DNA of 64,000 bases from Ruminococcus sp. GTDB taxonomy: Bacteria > Bacillota > Clostridia > Oscillospirales > Ruminococcaceae. The notes beneath the pieces were generated by a model. It ran no database searches, was not told the DNA's origin, and was given only the letters and a program-made list of their open reading frames with translations. Made by a program: the position numbers and the translations under genes. The stretch covers positions 49,528-113,527 of the forward strand of contig JAFXNC010000057.1 in NCBI GenBank assembly GCA_017529875.1, written 5' to 3'. Below, one piece after another: positions 24,450-32,466 of the stretch (position 1 is its first letter; the number at the start of each line of letters is the position of its first letter).

Positions 24450-24887
24450 ATGGCTTCCGCAGACGATCTTATCCCCAGTTATTCCTTTGAAGTCACCCTT
24501 GACGGTATCTCCTTCAGCTTTACCAAGGTGACAAATCTCTCCGGTACGGTGGAGATCGAAACTATCGTTGACGGCGGCACCAACGACGCCCCCGTGATAC
24601 TGCGCAAGCCCAAGCGCAGCCCCGATATGCTGGTGCTGGAAAAGGGCACCTACACCTCCGCCAAGGATATGCTCATGACCATGTTCACCGAGGGCAGCAA
24701 GATCGAGGCTATCAACATAAACGTCCTGCGCAACGGCAGCACGGTGAGGATGTTCTTTATCACCGGCGGGGTAGTCGTCCGGCGGGAGTATTCGCCGCTG
24801 GATTCCCTTGAAAGCGGCGTACTGCTGGAATCACTGCAGATCGCTCACACCGGTCTGACAGAGGTGCCGCTGCCCTTCGCGTTCTGA
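24450..24887 (+). CDS. Tail tube protein of the gp19 family (first tube paralogue)
   Basis: A 145-residue protein with the gp19/Hcp-like tube fold: YSFEVTLDGISFSFTKVTNLSGTVEIETIVDGG at the N-terminus, LVLEKGTYTSAKDML in the middle and LLESLQIAHTGLTEVPLP at the end. CIS loci usually encode a main tube protein and one or two variants that make the first rings on the baseplate; its place next to the LysM and hub genes suggests that initiating role (like Afp5/Pvc5), while the copy at 61234 beside the sheath would be the main tube. It lacks the shorter EGLDAGGFSEVTGF form of that copy. GAGGTGAACAGCT precedes the ATG. Confidence 0.85.
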   Translation: MASADDLIPSYSFEVTLDGISFSFTKVTNLSGTVEIETIVDGGTNDAPVILRKPKRSPDMLVLEKGTYTSAKDMLMTMFTEGSKIEAININVLRNGSTVRMFFITGGVVVRREYSPLDSLESGVLLESLQIAHTGLTEVPLPFAF

Positions 24888-24903
24888 AACAGAGGTTTTT
24901 ATC

Positions 24904-27900
24904 ATGGTCATTGCGGGCAACAAAAGCATAGCGCTCAACCCGCCGGTGAGAAGGCTTTCTCTGACGGCGGGCTTTGCCGCGCTCTCGAAAGCCGCGCAGT
25001 TCGCCCGGGAGATCCTTGAAAAGTACAAGGGGCTCACTGAGGCCGACATTTCCCCGGAGCCGCTGGTGTTCTTGAAGCAGCTGACCGACGAGCTCGACCG
25101 CGCCCGGGAGCTGAAAAACGAGTACCTGCTCACCGTCCGGCTGATGATCGCACGGCAGCTGGTGATCTCAAACCGCCTCGGCACGGCTATGCCCTCCGGG
25201 GAGTATCTTGCCGCAGCGCAACAGCTGATAGAGCGCAGCACCAGCATAATACGGAGCTCCGACAGGTACGCATGGGAGCGCCTCCGGGAGCTGAAAAGCC
25301 TCATCTCAGAGGGAGAGGGTTTCTCGCAGTACATCACCGACCGCACCGAGCTCACCACCCACGGCAGCACCGTCGCTGTGAACACTGCTCAGCTCCTGAG
25401 CACCCTGTCCCGCACCGATATAGAGACCGGCACCGTCTACGCCCCCAAAACCGAGCTGCAATACGCCCTTTTCCCCACAGAAACGCTGATTTTCAAGGCG
25501 CTCACAGCCCCCCCGCAGCCCGCCCCCTCCGAACCGTCAGCACCGACTGTCCCCACAGCACAGGCCGGGACAACCCTCCCCGCCGAGCCGGCTGAGGCAG
25601 CCGCACCTGCCGTTTCCGGGGAGACTTTCAATGTCACATCGGTGGACACACACTATGCCGATTCCGATACCGTTATATTAAAAAACGAAACTGATATCCA
25701 AGCTGACAACTTGCAGTCTGCCACCATCGAAAACACCGCCAACACAACTGCTTTTGGCGATACATACATCTCAAAACAGCCTGCCCCCACTGTCCCCGGC
25801 GAAACTGTCAACGTCACATCTGAGGACGTTCACTACAACAGCGGCGACGCACTCATACTAAAAAACGAAACCGATATTCACACCGATAACAGTCAGGCCA
25901 TATCCACTACCGAACAAACCGCCAACGTCACTAATTACGGTGACACATACACCTCCGAGCAGCCTTCCCCCGCCGTCTCCGCTGAGACTGTCAACGTCAC
26001 ATCTGAGGACGTTCATTACAACAGCGGCGACACCATTATACTAAAAAATGAAACAGAGAATCACTCCGATAACTCGCAGCTCACCACTACCCAGCAAACC
26101 GCCAGCGTCACTAACTACGGTGACACATACACCTCCGAGCAGCCTGTCCCCGCCGTCCCCGCTGAGACTGTCAACGTCACATCAGAGGACGTTCACTACA
26201 ACAGCGGCGACACCCTTATACTAAAAAACGAAACCGATATTCACACCGATCACAGTCAGGCCATATCCACCGCCGAACAAACCGCCAACGTCACTAACCA
26301 CGGTGACACATACACCTCCGAGCAACCCGCTCCCACCGTCCCCGGTGAGACTGTCAACGTCACATCAGAGGACGTCCATTACAACAGCGGCGACACACTC
26401 ATACTAAAAAACGAAACAGAGAATCACACCGATAACTCGCAGCTTACCACTACCGAACACACCGTCAACGTCACTAACTACGGTGACACATACACCTCTG
26501 AGCAGCCCACTCCCGCTGTCCCCGGTGAGACTGTCAACGTCACATCAGAGGACGTTCACTACAACAGCGGCGACACACTCATATTAAAAAACGAAACAGA
26601 GAATCGCACTGATAACTCGCAGCTTACCACTGCCGAGCAGACCGCCAACGTCACTAACTACGGCGACACATACACCTCCGAGCAGCCCGCTCCCACTGTC
26701 CACGGCGAGGCTGTCAACGTCATCTCAGAGGACGTTCACTACAACAGCGGAGACACACTCATACTAAAAAACGAAACAGATATTCACACCGATAACAGTC
26801 AGGCCATATCCACTGCCGAACACACAGCCAACGTCACTAACTATGGCGACACATACACCTCCGAGCAGCCTGTCCCCACCGTCCCCGGCGAAACTGTCAA
26901 CGTCACATCTGAGGACGTCCACTACAACAGCGGCGACACGCTCATACTAAAAAATGAAACAGAGAATCACACCGATAACTCGCAGCTTACCACTGCCGAG
27001 CAGACCGCCAGCGTCACTAACTACGGTGACATATACATCTCCGAGCAGTCTGTCCCCGCTGTCCCCGCTGAGACAGTCAACGTCACATCTGAGGACGTCC
27101 ACTACAACAGCGGCGACAAACTCGTACTAAAAAACGAAACAGAGAATCACACCGTTAACTCGCTGCTTACCACTGCCGAACACACAGCCAACGTCACTAA
27201 CTACGGTGACACATACACCTCCGAGCGACCCGCTCCCGTCGTCCCCGGAGAGACAGTCAACGTCACATCAGAGGACGTCCGCTACAACAACGGCGATACA
27301 CTCATACTAAAAAACGAAACAGAGAATCACACCGATAACTCACAGCTTACCACTGCCGAACACACAGCCAACGTCACTAACTACGGTGACACTTACACCT
27401 CCGAGCAAACCGCTCCCGCCGTCCTCGGCGAAACTGTCAACGTTACCTCAGAGGACGTCCATTACAACAGCGGCGACACACTCATACTAAAAAACGAAAC
27501 AGAGAATCACACCGATAACTCGCTGCTTACCACCGCCAAGCAAACCGCCAACGTCACTAACTACGGTGACACATACACCTCCGAGCAGCCTGTCCCCACC
27601 GTCCCCGGCGAGACTGTCAACGTCACATCAGAGGACGTCCACTACAACAGTGGCGACACGCTCATACTAAAAAACGAAACAGAGAATCACACCGATAACT
27701 CGCAGCTTACCACCGCCGAACAAACCGCCAACGTCACTAACTACGGCGACACATACACCTCCGAGCGGCCCACTCCCACTGTTCCCGGCGAAACTGTCAA
27801 CGTCACCTCAGAGGGTACCCATTACGCCGGTGCCGATATGGTGCTGCGCGGGGAGGGGTCCGTTGTGCTCAACAGCTTCAACGGCGGCGGAGCGCGGTAT

Positions 27901-29319
27901 TTCGCGGGGCTGGCAGGGCGGCGCGTGATGCCGCGGGGCGTGAGGGTTCCCTTGGGTTCGGGGCGCGGCAGGAGCCGCGAATTGCCCCCGCCGGACGGCA
28001 TCGCTCCGGTGATCCGGGCGGCTGAAAAGCTGGCCGGAGCAGCGGCAGCTGCCGCACAGATCGCTACCGCCGAAAAGCTGATCACATCCCAGTCCGGGCT
28101 CACCGAAACGCTCTTTTCCGAGACTGCCTCCGAGACCGTCATGACGCTTTTGGAGCGCGGCGAATCACAACCCGCAGCCATGCTCCCGGAGGCATCTTCA
28201 CCCGCCGGTGACGAGCTCAAAAGCGAAGCTTCAACTCTGCTGACGCGCTATCTCGCAGGCGACATTGCCGCACAGAGTATAAGTATTTTAGCTTCACAGC
28301 GCCAGGCCGCATCACGCGGGTATGCACATCCGCCAGCGCCGGAAAACGCCGTAAACCCGCCTTCTTCGGCAGCTGTGCCCGGCAGAGACGATACCGTTGT
28401 TTACAGGTCGGAGCACACCGATTCTGTGAATAATGAAACCGTGAATAACCGCCTCAACATAACGTCGAACAGCACCTGGACACTGACCGGGAACGTGAAT
28501 AACCTGAACAGCAAAACGGAAATCAGCAGTCCGGTTTATAGGGCGAACGTAAGCGACCTGGTCAACAAAACCAATATCATAGGCCCGGTGTCCACCGTGA
28601 ATGTGAACAGTTCATCTTACACAACAGAGCAGGTCAGTCAGGCGTATTCCGAGGCCGTGAACAATGTACTTTTCAGGCCGGGTCAGGCCGCCGCCGATGC
28701 ACTTGATCCAGGGCAGTCTACCGCAGAAGTATCCGGGCGGGAGAGCGGTATGCCAAGCATTCCGGCGCCGCAGTACATTTATAATATCCGCGCCGCGGGA
28801 GCGTTTTTCCCGGGGGCGGTGACACGCAGCATCACAGTCATTCCACCGGCGGCAAAGGCCGTAAATACGCTCTCTGAGCCGCAGATGCCCGGTGCGGCGG
28901 AGCCGGTTCGGTACCGGGAGACCTCGCAGCAGCTTTCTCTGCATGAGCGTCCGGCGGCAGGGCATGAGCCCCCTGAGCCTGCCCGCGAAACATCACGCAG
29001 GACGGCACCTGCGACCGATATGCTGATACGGCAGTTCGGCAACCTGATCGACGGCGCCGACCCCACAGGGGCTGCGGCGGATGTGGGTACGGTGAGCGTG
29101 CAGGGCTCGCAGAAGGCTCTCGAGGAGCTCACCGCGGCCATAAAGACCGCCGCCGAGCAGACCGCCGCCAACAGCAAGGTCATAGACGAGCTTAAAAAGA
29201 AACAGTCCGAGATCGAGAGCGAGGCTCTCAAAGCCCGGGACATGAGGGTGATCTCCGACGAGGTCATCACAAGGCTGCGGACTGAGATGAGATTTGACAG
29301 ATCAAGATATTCCGGCTGA
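24904..29319 (+). CDS. 1471-residue repeat protein of the CIS locus, possibly length-determining
   Basis: I do not recognise a family. Parts: a helical N-terminus (about 1-150, ending near YAWERLRELKSLISEGEGF), a Pro/Ala linker (about 200-238), twelve full 60-61-residue repeats and a partial one (about 239-975), a Gly/Arg turn (RRVMPRGVRVPLGSGRGR), a helical stretch (about 1030-1110), an Asn/Thr/Val-rich region (about 1165-1250) and a C-terminal coiled coil (about 1390-1460). Repeats read GETVNVTSEDVHYNSGDTLI and continue with KNET and NVTNYGDTYTSEQP. It lies between the tube and LysM genes, where a small DUF5908 protein sits in Afp/Pvc loci. Roles to weigh: tape measure, baseplate spoke or fibre. 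No toxin motif seen. Confidence 0.75.
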   Translation: MVIAGNKSIALNPPVRRLSLTAGFAALSKAAQFAREILEKYKGLTEADISPEPLVFLKQLTDELDRARELKNEYLLTVRLMIARQLVISNRLGTAMPSGEYLAAAQQLIERSTSIIRSSDRYAWERLRELKSLISEGEGFSQYITDRTELTTHGSTVAVNTAQLLSTLSRTDIETGTVYAPKTELQYALFPTETLIFKALTAPPQPAPSEPSAPTVPTAQAGTTLPAEPAEAAAPAVSGETFNVTSVDTHYADSDTVILKNETDIQADNLQSATIENTANTTAFGDTYISKQPAPTVPGETVNVTSEDVHYNSGDALILKNETDIHTDNSQAISTTEQTANVTNYGDTYTSEQPSPAVSAETVNVTSEDVHYNSGDTIILKNETENHSDNSQLTTTQQTASVTNYGDTYTSEQPVPAVPAETVNVTSEDVHYNSGDTLILKNETDIHTDHSQAISTAEQTANVTNHGDTYTSEQPAPTVPGETVNVTSEDVHYNSGDTLILKNETENHTDNSQLTTTEHTVNVTNYGDTYTSEQPTPAVPGETVNVTSEDVHYNSGDTLILKNETENRTDNSQLTTAEQTANVTNYGDTYTSEQPAPTVHGEAVNVISEDVHYNSGDTLILKNETDIHTDNSQAISTAEHTANVTNYGDTYTSEQPVPTVPGETVNVTSEDVHYNSGDTLILKNETENHTDNSQLTTAEQTASVTNYGDIYISEQSVPAVPAETVNVTSEDVHYNSGDKLVLKNETENHTVNSLLTTAEHTANVTNYGDTYTSERPAPVVPGETVNVTSEDVRYNNGDTLILKNETENHTDNSQLTTAEHTANVTNYGDTYTSEQTAPAVLGETVNVTSEDVHYNSGDTLILKNETENHTDNSLLTTAKQTANVTNYGDTYTSEQPVPTVPGETVNVTSEDVHYNSGDTLILKNETENHTDNSQLTTAEQTANVTNYGDTYTSERPTPTVPGETVNVTSEGTHYAGADMVLRGEGSVVLNSFNGGGARYFAGLAGRRVMPRGVRVPLGSGRGRSRELPPPDGIAPVIRAAEKLAGAAAAAAQIATAEKLITSQSGLTETLFSETASETVMTLLERGESQPAAMLPEASSPAGDELKSEASTLLTRYLAGDIAAQSISILASQRQAASRGYAHPPAPENAVNPPSSAAVPGRDDTVVYRSEHTDSVNNETVNNRLNITSNSTWTLTGNVNNLNSKTEISSPVYRANVSDLVNKTNIIGPVSTVNVNSSSYTTEQVSQAYSEAVNNVLFRPGQAAADALDPGQSTAEVSGRESGMPSIPAPQYIYNIRAAGAFFPGAVTRSITVIPPAAKAVNTLSEPQMPGAAEPVRYRETSQQLSLHERPAAGHEPPEPARETSRRTAPATDMLIRQFGNLIDGADPTGAAADVGTVSVQGSQKALEELTAAIKTAAEQTAANSKVIDELKKKQSEIESEALKARDMRVISDEVITRLRTEMRFDRSRYSG
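25618..27840 (+). repeat. Tandem coding repeats of about 180 bp
   Basis: Twelve full units and a thirteenth partial unit lie head to tail without a break in frame. Units 2, 4 and 7 are 61 codons long and contain DNSQAIST; the other units from 3 to 12 are 60 codons with DNSQLTT-type cores; unit 1 is divergent. Neighbouring units are nearly identical at the DNA level in long stretches, which points to recent duplication or conversion and makes copy-number change by recombination likely. Confidence 0.95.
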
Positions 29320-29342
29320 CCGGATGAACGGGAGGGATAAGT

Positions 29343-30077
29343 ATGGGCATAACATCGACGCTGGCAAAGGCGGCTGTACAGGCGGTGAGCAAGATCGTGG
29401 GCTCAAAGGCCGTGCTGATCGTGGCGAAGGACACCCCTGAGCAGATACCCGTGCAGTTCAACCCCGCCGAGTACAGCATCACCGACGGCACCACCTACGC
29501 TCAGAAGGAGCGGCGCAAGAAGGACGAGCCGGTGGTCAATTACAGCGGCACCCAGCTCTCCCGGCTGACGGTGAAGCTTTACTTCAACAGCGACGAGTTC
29601 TTCTCTGCCTCCGGGGCGATATCCGGAGCGGTCAAAATGCTCATGGGCGGCGAGGAAGACGACATAACCAAGCCCATAAACAAGATCACCGCCCTTACCC
29701 GCATCGACGGCAACACCCACAAGCCGCCGGGGTGCATCTTCGTTTGGGGATCACTGCAATTCATCGGTTATGTTGAGAGCGTGGGGGTATCCTACACCAT
29801 GTTCGACAAGACCGGCAAGCCCCTCCGGGCGGTGGTGGATCTTGCCATGAGGGGCTTCAACGGAGCCGCCTCCGAGCGGGAGAGCCCCTTCCTTTCCCCT
29901 GACCGCACCAAGGCCAGGACCCTCACCGAGGACACCAGCATCTGGGGCATCGCAGAGAAGGAGTACGGCGACGCCCGTGAATGGCGGCGCATCGCCGACG
30001 CCAACGACATCATGAATCCCCTGGATATTCCGGTGGGCAGGGTGCTGCGGGTACCCTCGATCAATGACGGCGACTGA
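29343..30077 (+). CDS. LysM-domain baseplate hub protein (Afp7/Pvc7-like)
   Basis: A 244-residue protein. The N-terminal two thirds is a beta-rich domain (PVQFNPAEYSITDGTTYAQK, LTVKLYFNSDEFF) typical of CIS proteins annotated as peptidoglycan-binding LysM protein; the C-terminus is the LysM motif itself (TSIWGIAEKEYGDAREWRRI, IMNPLDIPVGRVLRVP). In Afp/Pvc and T4-like baseplates (gp53) this protein clamps tube and hub. GGGAGGGAT precedes the ATG. The next gene, gpD-like, follows after 33 bp in the standard order. Confidence 0.9.
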   Translation: MGITSTLAKAAVQAVSKIVGSKAVLIVAKDTPEQIPVQFNPAEYSITDGTTYAQKERRKKDEPVVNYSGTQLSRLTVKLYFNSDEFFSASGAISGAVKMLMGGEEDDITKPINKITALTRIDGNTHKPPGCIFVWGSLQFIGYVESVGVSYTMFDKTGKPLRAVVDLAMRGFNGAASERESPFLSPDRTKARTLTEDTSIWGIAEKEYGDAREWRRIADANDIMNPLDIPVGRVLRVPSINDGD

Positions 30078-30110
30078 TGTTTATTTTACGCGATACGGAG
30101 GCAAAGGACT

Positions 30111-31193
30111 ATGGCAGATCTTATGACGGCGACCACCGACAGTGCCAAGCTGGAAAACAAATACGGGAACTTCGTCGTGCCCGCCATGAAGATCAAGTCC
30201 TCGGGCAAGGAGCTGATCTCCACCCTGGATCTTTCGGTGGTGGAGATGGACGTCACTCTCTCACTGGAAACGGCGGGCATGGTGATAATCAGGATCGGCG
30301 GAGCCTACGACGTGGAGAGCCACAGCTTCACCTCCAAGATAGTATCGGCCTTCAAGCTGGGCACAGTGATGACCGTGGAGCTGGGATATCTTTCCGAGAC
30401 CACGGAGGTGTTCAAGGGCTATGTGGCGGGGCTGGGCTCTGAGTTTAGGGACGTCCCGGTGCTGACGGTCAAGCTCATGGACGTGCGCAAGCTGATGATG
30501 TCCGGCGGCGTCAGGAGGCAGCTTTACGAGGACAAGAACTACTCGGATATATTCAAGAAGATCATGAGCAGCTACTCGAAACTCTGCTCGGTGGTATGCG
30601 ACGCCACCTCCGACGAGCTGACCTCGCCGGTGTCCCAGAGCACCAACGATTTTGATTTCGTGAACCGGGAGCTGATAGCAAAGGGCAAGTCCGACCGGGA
30701 GTTTTTCGTGGTGACGGACAAGGCGTATTTCCGGGAGCGGGGCAAGAACAAGACCCCGATCATGAAAGCGGAGCTGGGCAGCCTTCTGCTGAGCTTCAGC
30801 ATGATGTCGGAGTACCTTGACACCGAGATAAACGTCATCGGATATGATCCGGTCAACGCCAAGAGCGTGAGCTCAAAGCTGAAAGTCAAGTCCTCCGAGA
30901 GCCAGTCCTCGGTGATAACTCCCACCCCCCAGCAGTTCTTTATCGACGCCGATGCGGACAGTCAGGCCAAGGCCAAGGCGCGTGCCGGGGCCATAGCCAA
31001 GAGCATAGAGATGAACGCCTGCTTTGCTGAGGGAGAGCTGGTGGGACTGCCCGAGATAATCCCCGGGCGGTACATCGAGATAAAGGATCTCGACCCCATG
31101 GCAGACCGGAAGTACTACATAAGCGAGGTGCGGCACAGCATCACGGAAGCGCATTTCACCACGTTTTTTGAAACGAAAGGTTGGATAAAATGA
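30111..31193 (+). CDS. Spike hub protein, phage late control gpD-like (VgrG N-half)
   Basis: A 360-residue protein similar to phage gpD/T4 gp27 and the N-terminal half of VgrG. Segments such as IRIGGAYDVESHSFTSKI, FKGYVAGLGSEF, VLTVKLMDVRKLMM, YSDIFKKIMSSY and NDFDFVNRELIAKGKSDREFFV are characteristic (the last is the conserved S-D-x-x-F-x-x-x-L-A region). It makes the trimeric hub that joins tube to spike. Its stop overlaps the start of the gpV-like gene (ATGA), so hub and spike, fused in VgrG of type VI systems, are here two coupled genes. Confidence 0.9.
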   Translation: MADLMTATTDSAKLENKYGNFVVPAMKIKSSGKELISTLDLSVVEMDVTLSLETAGMVIIRIGGAYDVESHSFTSKIVSAFKLGTVMTVELGYLSETTEVFKGYVAGLGSEFRDVPVLTVKLMDVRKLMMSGGVRRQLYEDKNYSDIFKKIMSSYSKLCSVVCDATSDELTSPVSQSTNDFDFVNRELIAKGKSDREFFVVTDKAYFRERGKNKTPIMKAELGSLLLSFSMMSEYLDTEINVIGYDPVNAKSVSSKLKVKSSESQSSVITPTPQQFFIDADADSQAKAKARAGAIAKSIEMNACFAEGELVGLPEIIPGRYIEIKDLDPMADRKYYISEVRHSITEAHFTTFFETKGWIK

Positions 31194-31963
31194 GCCTGTA
31201 CGAAGACATGAGGGGCATCCGGGATATGCCGGCAAAGGACGTTATCGGAGGCATAGTCACCGGCATCGTCAAGGAAAATTACAGCAAGGACGCCCCCGGC
31301 ATGGTGAAGGTGGAGCTTTTCCTCGGCGAGGAGGGCAGGAACGTCACCGGCTGGATCCCGGTCATGACCCCCTACGGCGGCGCAGAGCACGGACTTTACG
31401 CTCTGCCGGAGGTGGGTGCTGAGGTGGTGGTGGCCTTCAACATGGGCGACCGCAACAGGCCGATAGTGATCGGCTGCCTGTGGAGCGGCAAGAACAAGCA
31501 GCCCCCCCAGTCTGTCACCGAGAAGAACTTGACCAAGACTTTTCTCACCAAGGGCGGCAATCAGATCACGGTGGACGACACCGACGGCAAGCAGAAGTTG
31601 ACCCTCCTGACCAAGAACGGCAAGGGCATCGAGCTGGACGAGGAAAAGGACAGCATCACCCTCCACGACAAGGACAGCAAAAACAGCATAGTCATCGACT
31701 CGAAAAAGGGTGAGATCACCGTGACCGCCGACAAGAAGCTGACCCTCAAAGCGGGCAGCACTTCGGCGGTGCTGGACGGCTCCGGCAGCAAGCTGGTGCT
31801 GAAAAGCACCACGGTGGAGGTCAGCGCCGACAAGGACTTGAAGCTCAAGGGGCAGGACAGCTCTTTGGAGGGCACCATGCTCAAGCTCAAGGGGGCAAGC
31901 TCCTTGCAGGCAGAGTCCAGCGGCACTACCCAGGTCAAGGGGACTATCGTTAAGATCAACTGA
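31190..31963 (+). CDS. Spike protein, gpV/VgrG C-half-like
   Basis: A 257-residue protein with an OB-fold N-terminus (IVTGIVKENYSKDAPGMVKV, WIPVMTPYGGAEHGLYALPE, VGAEVVVAFNMGDRNRPIVIG) as in phage gpV/T4 gp5 and VgrG, followed by a repetitive beta-prism (about 110-257) of short alternating strands such as NSIVIDSKKGEITVTADKKL. It forms the needle below the tube and is probably tipped by the PAAR-like protein at 45029. The start at 31190 overlaps the hub gene; an in-frame codon 9 bases upstream is less likely. Confidence 0.92.
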   Translation: MSLYEDMRGIRDMPAKDVIGGIVTGIVKENYSKDAPGMVKVELFLGEEGRNVTGWIPVMTPYGGAEHGLYALPEVGAEVVVAFNMGDRNRPIVIGCLWSGKNKQPPQSVTEKNLTKTFLTKGGNQITVDDTDGKQKLTLLTKNGKGIELDEEKDSITLHDKDSKNSIVIDSKKGEITVTADKKLTLKAGSTSAVLDGSGSKLVLKSTTVEVSADKDLKLKGQDSSLEGTMLKLKGASSLQAESSGTTQVKGTIVKIN

Positions 31964-32020
31964 TCACGGCGGCGTTTGGGCGGCTAATAGCCGCCCAGAC
32001 CCCGGCAAGGAGGCATCAAA

Positions 32021-32443
32021 ATGAACGGCAGCAAGAGCTTTCTCGGCACGGGCTTCGGCTTTCCGGTGCGTGTAGACCCGAACACCGGGCGTGTAGTGAC
32101 CACCTCGGGAGAGGAAGACATCGAAGCGGCGATAAGGATAATCCTGGGCACCCAGCCGGGTGAACGTCCCATGACGCCCAGCTTCGGCTGCGGCATAAAC
32201 AACTTCGTCTTCGGCACCGCAGACTATACGTCGATCGCGCTGATGAAGCACGAGGTCAAAAACGCCCTGGTGATGTGGGAGCCCCGCATCACGGATATAG
32301 AGGTAGAGATCACGCAGCCCCCGGGCAAGGAGGGAGTGCTGCTCATCGAGATAAGCTATACGGTGAGATCCACCAATACGCCCTTCAACCTTGTGTACCC
32401 ATTCTATATAAGCGAGGGCTACAACGAGGGCGCAAGAGTCTGA
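32021..32443 (+). CDS. Baseplate wedge protein gp25-like
   Basis: A 140-residue gp25 homologue, the most conserved wedge component, which starts sheath polymerisation. FLGTGFGFPVRVDPNTGRVV and EDIEAAIRIILGTQPGERPMTPSFGCGI include the family E-P-R/G-E-R-x-M-x-P-x-F-G signature (here PGERPMTPSFG), and LVMWEPRITDIEVEI matches the end. AAGGAGG precedes the ATG. It sits directly before the J-type baseplate gene as in Afp9-Afp11. Confidence 0.95.
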   Translation: MNGSKSFLGTGFGFPVRVDPNTGRVVTTSGEEDIEAAIRIILGTQPGERPMTPSFGCGINNFVFGTADYTSIALMKHEVKNALVMWEPRITDIEVEITQPPGKEGVLLIEISYTVRSTNTPFNLVYPFYISEGYNEGARV

Positions 32444-32466
32444 TCTGAGAGAGGAACTGATGAAAA

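Noticed and set aside
25618..27840. Possible CRISPR array because of regular repeats
   Set aside because: Units are 180-183 bp, lie inside one open reading frame, and have no unique spacers; no cas gene is present.
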